Shown here: one piece after another, positions 1 to 5,590 of the stretch
How the letters are laid out: every line of letters begins with the position of its first letter
Numbering within the stretch: position 1 is the stretch's first letter
Assembly: GCA_014762585.1 (NCBI GenBank)
Contig: JABURN010000149.1
Coordinates: 1-5,590 of the forward strand
Source: Methylophaga sp.
GTDB taxonomy: Bacteria > Pseudomonadota > Gammaproteobacteria > Nitrosococcales > Methylophagaceae
Reading direction: 5' to 3'
Length of the DNA: 5,590 nt
Made by a program: the position numbers and the translations under genes
Notes under the pieces: generated by a model
Seen by the model: only the letters and a program-made list of their open reading frames with translations
What the model was told of the DNA's origin: nothing
Database searches by the model: none

Positions 1-19
1 AGAGGTGTAGAAGAGACAG
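1..19 (+). other. Probable Tn5/Nextera mosaic-end adapter remnant (not genomic)
   Basis: The first 19 bases read AGAGGTGTAGAAGAGACAG. The Nextera transposase mosaic end is AGATGTGTATAAGAGACAG. They agree at 17 of 19 positions, and both differences (positions 4 and 10) are T to G. The match begins at base 1 and ends where the reading frame starts to look like the ATPase family: translated, these bases give RGVEET, which does not fit the family, while the following codons give [17 protein letters not shown], which does. The genomic bases GA at 20-21 would complete an arginine codon (CGA) if the missing base were C, giving the family-like RNILR. I infer untrimmed library adapter at a contig end. 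A chance match in exactly this place is unlikely but cannot be excluded. Confidence 0.85.
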
Positions 20-566
20 GAAATATTCTCCGTCACGACCCGGATGTGATTCTGGTGGGGGAAATCCGGGATGAAGAAACCGGCAAAATTGCTGTTGAGA
101 GTGCCTTAACAGGGCACCTTGTGCTGAGTACCTTGCATACCAATGACGCTGCCGGCGCAGTTCTCGCTTGCTGGAAATGGGCATTGAGCCTTATCTGTTA
201 ACGGGCTGTCTGCTCGGTGTGCTGGCCCAGCGACTGGTCAAACGCAATTGTGAGCATTGTTTGGAAGAGGAGCCTGTTGATCCGCTTATCAGGCATGCGC
301 TTGAGGTGAGTGACAGCGAAAAATTCTATCGCGGCGGTGGATGCGAGCATTGCAATCACACCGGTGTGGCAGGGCGGATGGCTGTCTATGAATTGCTGGA
401 AGTCAGTGATAGTCTGCGGAAATTAATTCATGTTGATATTACATCAGGTGAAATTCATGATCATGCCATCAAAGAAGGCATGGTATCGCTGACCGATAAC
501 GCCATGGCCAGAGCCCGCTCGCGAGAGATTTCATTGGCTGAAGTCTATCGTGTACGATTGGATTAA
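20..566 (+). CDS. GspE/PilB-family assembly ATPase, C-terminal part, 5'-truncated and frameshifted
   Basis: This is the C-terminal half of a hexameric motor ATPase that drives type II secretion or type IV pilus assembly at the inner membrane. Frame 1 (bases 22-162) carries the Walker B/catalytic segment [12 protein letters not shown] and the His box [13 protein letters not shown], then runs to TAA at 199-201. From 165 frame 3 continues the same family ([12 protein letters not shown]) to TAA at 564-566. Inserting one base near 162 joins them as GAV-x-RLLEMG, so one base is missing. The second part has the zinc-binding tetracysteine of GspE/PilB: CEHC codons at 249-260 and 342-353, 27 residues apart. 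Walker A and the N-terminal domains lie outside the window. The TTG at 168 is an artefact start inside the gene. Sequence wording is closer to GspE than to classical PilB, but GspE, PilB and MshE cannot be separated from this fragment. The downstream pilU gene is a paralogue 31 bases away, so pilus biogenesis is plausible. The frameshift may be an assembly error near a contig end or a true lesion. Confidence 0.85.
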
Positions 567-584
567 CAAGATTTAGACAATTTC

Positions 585-589
585 GAGGA
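585..589 (+). promoter_or_regulatory. Ribosome binding site of pilU
   Basis: GAGGA lies 8 bases before the GTG at 598. This spacing favours GTG over the in-frame ATG at 604, which would be 14 bases away. The two starts differ by only two residues. Confidence 0.65.
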
Positions 590-597
590 TAAGTCAC

Positions 598-1701
598 GTG
601 GATATGACACCGTATTTCAGGTTGATGGCGGACAAAGAAGCATCGGATATGTTTTTTTGCACCGGCACCGAACCGCACATCAAGATTCAGGGTGTGATTC
701 GACCTGTTGGTACCCAGAAGCTGGCGCCGGGTGACGTCCGCGATATGGCATATTCTCTGATGAATGAGGAGCAGGCTGCAGAGTTCGAAAAAACGCTGGA
801 AATGAACTTCGCCGTACCGCTCAAGGGCGTCGGTCGTTTTCGTGTCAATATCTTCCGTCAGCGCGGTGAATGCTCGATTGTTATCCGTTATATCAAAACC
901 AAGATTCCGCGTTTTGAAGAAATGAATCTGCCACCGGTGTTGGGCGATATCGTGATGGAAAAGCGTGGCCTGATCCTGGTGGTGGGCGCCACCGGTTCGG
1001 GTAAATCGACCACGCTGGCATCGATGATCGGTCACCGTAACCGTAATTCCAGTTCGCATATCCTGACCATTGAAGATCCGCTGGAATTTGTTCATGCCCA
1101 TGAACGCTCGATTGTGCAGCAGCGTGAAGTCGGTATCGATACGCTGAATTATGAAAATGCATTGAAAAACGCACTGCGGGAAGCGCCGGATGTCATCCTG
1201 ATTGGTGAGATTCGCGACATGGATACCATGAAACACGCCATTAACTACGCGGAAACCGGTCACCTCTGTCTGGCCACGCTTCACTCCAACAACGCCAACC
1301 AGGCGCTGGATCGGATCATTAACTTCTTCCCGGAAACCCTGCACCGTCAGTTATTCATGGACATGTCGCTCAATCTGCGTGCGATTGTTTCCCAGCGTCT
1401 GTTACCGACGGTGGATGGCAGCGCGCGGGTACCTGCTGTCGAGATCATGCTTAACACGCCTTATATTTCTGAGCTAATCAACAAAGGTGAAGTCGGCAGC
1501 ATCAAGGATGCGATGAAAGAATCCACCGATCCGGGCACGATTACTTTTGATAAGGCACTGATTAAACTTTACAAGGACGGTAAAATCACGCTGGATGAGG
1601 CGCTGCAGAACGCGGATTCGCGTAATGACCTCAGTCTCGCTATCCGGCTCGGCGAGGGCTCAATGGACAATGATGACGATGATGAGTTGATCCTCAACTG
1701 A
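598..1701 (+). CDS. pilU: Type IV pilus twitching motility ATPase PilU (PilT/PilU family)
   Basis: Cytoplasmic hexameric ATPase of the pilus retraction type; in studied bacteria PilU assists PilT in depolymerising type IVa pili during twitching and DNA uptake. The 367-residue length is normal. The N-terminal PAS-like domain (about residues 1-100) is followed by the RecA-like ATPase core: Walker A GATGSGKST at 130-138 (Lys136), Asp box TIEDPLEFVH at 157-166, Walker B APDVILIGEIRD at 196-207 (catalytic Glu204) and His box TGHLCLATLHSNNA at 220-233 with His222 and His229. PilU rather than PilT is supported by ASMIGHRN, QREVGIDT, the NADS-NDL segment near the C-terminus, and the lack of the PilT AIRNLIRE motif at the equivalent place (KGEVGSIKDAMKES). 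The protein ends in a short acidic run (DNDDDDE, 357-363). The start is GTG with a good Shine-Dalgarno site. It follows the GspE/PilB-like gene by 31 bases, so the two are probably cotranscribed. No pilT is visible. Some annotations may call it simply PilT/PilU family; I am fairly sure of the PilU side. Confidence 0.9.
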   Translation: MDMTPYFRLMADKEASDMFFCTGTEPHIKIQGVIRPVGTQKLAPGDVRDMAYSLMNEEQAAEFEKTLEMNFAVPLKGVGRFRVNIFRQRGECSIVIRYIKTKIPRFEEMNLPPVLGDIVMEKRGLILVVGATGSGKSTTLASMIGHRNRNSSSHILTIEDPLEFVHAHERSIVQQREVGIDTLNYENALKNALREAPDVILIGEIRDMDTMKHAINYAETGHLCLATLHSNNANQALDRIINFFPETLHRQLFMDMSLNLRAIVSQRLLPTVDGSARVPAVEIMLNTPYISELINKGEVGSIKDAMKESTDPGTITFDKALIKLYKDGKITLDEALQNADSRNDLSLAIRLGEGSMDNDDDDELILN

Positions 1702-1728
1702 GTTTTGTCCGTCACCTCTGTGTATAAT
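1700..1728 (+). promoter_or_regulatory. Putative sigma70 promoter for accA
   Basis: The gap between pilU and accA contains a perfect TATAAT -10 box at 1723-1728, preceded by TGTG. No good -35 box stands 16-18 bases upstream: the bases at 1700-1705 are GAGTTT, a poor match. A start point near 1735 would leave a 5' leader of about 20 bases before the accA ATG. A weak -35 could be offset by an activator. It would let accA be transcribed apart from the pilus genes. Confidence 0.45.
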
Positions 1729-1744
1729 TCGACAATTTTGGATG

Positions 1745-1749
1745 TAAGG
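1745..1749 (+). promoter_or_regulatory. Ribosome binding site of accA
   Basis: TAAGG stands 8 bases before the ATG at 1758, which fixes that start. The site overlaps the left arm of a 10-base palindrome, AGGTTAACCT (1747-1756). Confidence 0.6.
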
Positions 1750-1757
1750 TTAACCTG

Positions 1758-2714
1758 ATGCAGTTAAATTTCCTTGACTACGAACAACCCATCGCTGAAC
1801 TGGAAGCGAAAATCGATGAGTTGCGCTACATGAGTAACGACAGTGATCTCAATATCACTGAAGAAATTCAGAAGTTAAAGGAAAAAAGCGAGTCTCTGAC
1901 CAAGTCCATTTTCGCTTCGCTGACGCCCTGGCAAGTGACCCAGATGGCACGTCACCCACAGCGCCCTTACACGCTGGATTACATCAAACACATCATCAGT
2001 GATTTTGAAGAATTGCACGGCGATCGCACTTATGCCGACGATGCCGCTTTGGTGACCGGTATTGGTCGTCTCAATGGTCGTCCGGTAGCCGTAATCGGTC
2101 ATCAGAAAGGTCGTGACACCAAGGAAAAAGTCGCCCGTAACTTCGGTATGCCGCGTCCGGAAGGCTACCGCAAGGCACTGCGAATTATGAAAATGGCTGA
2201 GCGTTTTGGTCTGCCTGTGATTACTTTTATCGACACACCGGGCGCTTACCCCGGGATTGGCGCCGAAGAGCGTGGTCAGAGTGAAGCGATTGCCCGTAAC
2301 CTCTATGAAATGGCCAAGCTAAAAACGCCTATCATCTCCACGGTCATTGGTGAAGGTGGCTCTGGTGGTGCTTTGGCTGTCGGTGTTGCCGACCATCTGA
2401 TGATGCTGCAATACAGTATTTATTCAGTTATCTCCCCGGAAGGCTGCGCTTCCATTCTCTGGAAGAGCGCTGAAAAAGCGGCCGATGCGGCTGCGACACT
2501 CGGCGTGACCTCTGATCGCTTGAAAGAATTGAATTTGATTGATGAAGTCGTGCCCGAACCGCTGGGTGGTGCGCATCGTAACGTCGAGGAAATGGCTGCC
2601 CGGGTCAGAAAATCGATCGAAGCCAAAATCAAGGAACTGGAAGCCGTCTCCCACGATAACCTGATAAAACGCCGTCAGCAGCGTATTCTGAGCTACGGCG
2701 AATTCGAGGGTTAA
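1758..2714 (+). CDS. accA: Acetyl-CoA carboxylase carboxyltransferase subunit alpha
   Basis: AccA pairs with AccD to form the carboxyltransferase that moves the carboxyl group from carboxybiotin on AccB to acetyl-CoA, giving malonyl-CoA, the first committed step of fatty acid synthesis in the cytoplasm. The 318 residues match the family length (E. coli 319). The N-terminus ([19 protein letters not shown], then a charged helical stretch to about residue 50) is the typical AccA coiled-coil lead. The crotonase-fold carboxyltransferase core follows: [26 protein letters not shown], the [16 protein letters not shown] stretch at 159-174 and the oxyanion/CoA-binding GEGGSGGA at 198-205. [14 protein letters not shown] and a lysine- and arginine-rich C-terminus complete it. 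I see no frameshift or missing residue. It has a good Shine-Dalgarno site and a candidate promoter in the 56-base gap behind pilU, and is followed after 7 bases by tilS. The accA-tilS-pyrG order is standard in many gammaproteobacteria. Confidence 0.97.
   Translation: MQLNFLDYEQPIAELEAKIDELRYMSNDSDLNITEEIQKLKEKSESLTKSIFASLTPWQVTQMARHPQRPYTLDYIKHIISDFEELHGDRTYADDAALVTGIGRLNGRPVAVIGHQKGRDTKEKVARNFGMPRPEGYRKALRIMKMAERFGLPVITFIDTPGAYPGIGAEERGQSEAIARNLYEMAKLKTPIISTVIGEGGSGGALAVGVADHLMMLQYSIYSVISPEGCASILWKSAEKAADAAATLGVTSDRLKELNLIDEVVPEPLGGAHRNVEEMAARVRKSIEAKIKELEAVSHDNLIKRRQQRILSYGEFEG
2706..2710 (+). promoter_or_regulatory. Ribosome binding site of tilS inside the end of accA
   Basis: GAGGG lies within the last accA codons (Glu-Gly) 11 bases before the GTG at 2722. 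The accA stop at 2712-2714 sits between site and start, an arrangement typical of translational coupling. Confidence 0.5.
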
Positions 2715-2721
2715 GTCCGGG

Positions 2722-4065
2722 GTGTCTCTCAACCCCCAGCAATGCATTGTTGACCTGATTAAACTGGTGGCCGGTCGCCCTGTGTGCGTGGCATACAGCG
2801 GCGGCGTGGATTCCCATGTGCTTCTGCATCTTCTGGCTAAGACCCATCACCCGCAGTTACCTGCCATCCGGGCTTTACACATTGATCATGGTCTACATCC
2901 AGAATCCGCCGGGTGGGCTGAGCATTGCCGGCAGATTGCAGAGGAACTCAGGATTGAGTTTGAATCCATTCGGGTCAATGTAGAACAGGTTGAAGAATCA
3001 GGGCTGGAAGCAGCCGCAAGGCAAGCACGTTACCACGCCTTTCGATATGACCTCACAGCGGATGAAGTGCTGCTGACTGCTCAACACCAGGACGACCAGG
3101 CCGAGACTCTGATGTTACAGTTACTGCGTGGTGCGGGTCCCACGGGGCTGTCTGCAATGTGGCCGGAAACGAATATTGACGGCCTCACCATCGTGCGGCC
3201 ATTTCTGAATTTTTCCAAGCAGGAGCTGCTGGAGTATGCCGAACTGCATCATCTGCAATGGATTGATGATCCCAGTAACACCGATCTCAGCATTAATCGT
3301 AATTATCTGCGTCATGCAATCTGGCCTCATTTGACTGAGCGCTGGCCAGCGGTTTCCAGAACGCTGAGCAGAAGCGCCGAACATTGCCGTGAAACGGTTG
3401 AATTGATGCACGAACTGGGCAGTCTCGATGCGCGTCATGTCTGCCCTGAGCAGCTGGATCGACTCTCCATCACGGCACTCAGCCAGTTGCCCCGGCCAAG
3501 ACAGCGCAACCTGCTACGTTATGCGCTGGAGCAGAGTGGCCTCAGCCTGCCATCAGCAGCAATATTGCAACGCATTATTGATGAAGTGATTCCGGCAGCT
3601 GAAGATCGCAATCCGGAAGTGCACTGGCCGGGAGCAATGGTAAGACGCTACCGGGATGTAATTTTTCTTGAGCCTGATAGGACAGAAGCACTGGACCTGG
3701 GGGAAATTGAGCTAAGGGGCAGCGACGAGGTCAACTTACCCGATGGCCGCCTGCTTAAGTGGCGGCTGGAGTCTGGCAAAGGCCTCAAACAGCATGTGCT
3801 GAACGGACCACTACTGCTTAAATTCCGCGAAGGTGGCGAGCGCATTCGTCTGCAGGGCCATGCGCAACACAAGTCACTCAAACAACTGTTTCAGGAATGG
3901 GATGTGCCACCCTGGCAACGTCAGCAGATCCCGCTACTTTTTGTCGACCATGAACTGGTAGCCGTTGTCGGTTATGGCTATGCTGAACATTACGCCGCGG
4001 ATATCGGTGAGAAGGGATGGCTGCCGCTGCTGGAACAGGCATCTGCGAAACCAGTTTTTGATTGA
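2722..4065 (+). CDS. tilS: tRNA(Ile)-lysidine synthetase TilS
   Basis: TilS uses ATP and lysine to convert the anticodon cytidine-34 of tRNA-Ile(CAU) to lysidine, switching the tRNA from methionine to isoleucine identity so AUA can be read. It is an essential cytoplasmic enzyme. The 447 residues are slightly longer than E. coli TilS (432). The N-terminal PP-loop ATPase domain has SGGVDS at 26-31, LHIDHG at 52-57, AARQARY around 97-103, and the conserved HQDDQAET at 122-129 followed by LRGAGPTGLSAM. The DPSN (183-186) and RNYLR (193-197) segments end the catalytic domain. A central substrate-binding domain follows, and the C-terminal tRNA-binding domain is clear: GGERIRL at 371-377, KSLKQLFQEW and VPPWQR, then PLLFVDHELVAVVG. 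The start is GTG; the internal Shine-Dalgarno site in accA supports it. The gene is 7 bases behind accA and should be cotranscribed with it. The central part diverges most, as is usual for TilS. Confidence 0.95.
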   Translation: MSLNPQQCIVDLIKLVAGRPVCVAYSGGVDSHVLLHLLAKTHHPQLPAIRALHIDHGLHPESAGWAEHCRQIAEELRIEFESIRVNVEQVEESGLEAAARQARYHAFRYDLTADEVLLTAQHQDDQAETLMLQLLRGAGPTGLSAMWPETNIDGLTIVRPFLNFSKQELLEYAELHHLQWIDDPSNTDLSINRNYLRHAIWPHLTERWPAVSRTLSRSAEHCRETVELMHELGSLDARHVCPEQLDRLSITALSQLPRPRQRNLLRYALEQSGLSLPSAAILQRIIDEVIPAAEDRNPEVHWPGAMVRRYRDVIFLEPDRTEALDLGEIELRGSDEVNLPDGRLLKWRLESGKGLKQHVLNGPLLLKFREGGERIRLQGHAQHKSLKQLFQEWDVPPWQRQQIPLLFVDHELVAVVGYGYAEHYAADIGEKGWLPLLEQASAKPVFD

Positions 4066-4088
4066 GCGGACAGGGCAATTCTGATAAT
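4058..4088 (+). promoter_or_regulatory. Possible weak promoter for pyrG
   Basis: GATAAT at 4083-4088 resembles a -10 box. Two candidate -35 boxes overlap the tilS stop: TTGATT at 4058-4063 (19-base spacer) and TTGAGC at 4062-4067 (15-base spacer). Neither spacer is ideal. A start near 4095 would give a leader of about 55 bases containing the hairpin at 4106-4124. Confidence 0.3.
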
Positions 4089-4105
4089 TTATACCCTATT
4101 TTGAG

Positions 4106-4135
4106 CGCAGCCATTCTGGCCGCGTCATTTTTATT
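4106..4135 (+). terminator. Weak terminator- or attenuator-like hairpin before pyrG
   Basis: CGCAGCC (4106-4112) can pair with GGCCGCG (4118-4124) around the loop ATTCT: six GC pairs with one A-C mismatch in the middle. The bases TCATTTTTATT follow. The stem is short and the T tract is interrupted, so termination would be partial at best. It could end part of the accA-tilS transcript or attenuate pyrG. Only the base pairing is seen; the function is inferred. Confidence 0.3.
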
Positions 4136-4137
4136 GA

Positions 4138-5590
<1,453 letters not shown>

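Noticed and set aside
142..201. Programmed ribosomal frameshifting in the first ATPase gene
   Set aside because: There is no slippery heptamer or obvious downstream stem at 155-170, the family is not known to use recoding, and the position near an adapter-bearing contig end makes a sequence error more likely.
168..566. A complete small protein of 132 residues starting at TTG 168
   Set aside because: The TTG is an internal leucine codon of the ATPase motif RLLEMG and no ribosome binding site precedes it; upstream frame 1 encodes the preceding part of the same protein, so this is a frameshifted fragment and not a stand-alone gene.
46..1269. Direct repeat between the first gene (46-147) and pilU (1189-1269): both encode DVIL-GEIRD and TGHL-L-TLH
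   Set aside because: The similarity is at protein level and reflects shared Walker B and His boxes of paralogous ATPases, not a recent DNA duplication.
469..1344. A 291-codon open frame on the - strand across the end of the first ATPase and most of pilU
   Set aside because: It lies wholly opposite well-conserved coding sequence, has no family resemblance in its translation and spans two genes; it is a codon-usage shadow.

Overview
The window reads as a 5.6 kb piece of a gammaproteobacterial chromosome of roughly balanced GC content. All recognisable genes lie on the + strand, packed head to tail with gaps of 7 to 84 bases. The order accA-tilS-pyrG is the housekeeping block known from Pseudomonas and many other gammaproteobacteria, where dnaE usually precedes it and kdsA-eno follow. 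Here two secretion/pilus ATPase genes take the dnaE place. The protein sequences (for example PyrG beginning [10 protein letters not shown]) fit a non-enteric gammaproteobacterium; a methylotroph or sulfur-oxidiser relative is a guess and the genus cannot be named.

Layout. Bases 1-19 are not convincingly genomic: they match the Tn5/Nextera mosaic-end adapter at 17 of 19 positions, so the window probably starts at a contig end. Bases 20-566 are the C-terminal part of a GspE/PilB-type assembly ATPase, broken by a one-base deletion near 162. Bases 598-1701 are a complete PilU-type retraction ATPase. A 56-base gap with a perfect TATAAT box leads to accA (1758-2714), then tilS after 7 bases (2722-4065), then an 84-base leader and pyrG (4150 to the window end, 480 codons, unfinished).

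How the genes work together. The two ATPases belong to the hexameric type II secretion/type IV pilus motor superfamily: one of the assembly (GspE/PilB) type with a zinc-binding tetracysteine, the other of the retraction accessory (PilU) type. The other three are essential metabolic or RNA-modification genes: carboxyltransferase alpha of acetyl-CoA carboxylase (fatty acid synthesis), tRNA-Ile lysidine synthetase (decoding of AUA) and CTP synthase (pyrimidine nucleotides). accA and tilS look translationally coupled; pyrG may have its own promoter.

I saw no mobile element, CRISPR array, tRNA or rRNA, and nothing that looks like an undescribed system. The most notable observations are the adapter remnant and frameshift at the 5' end, and the pairing of a PilB/GspE-like gene with pilU next to the accA block.
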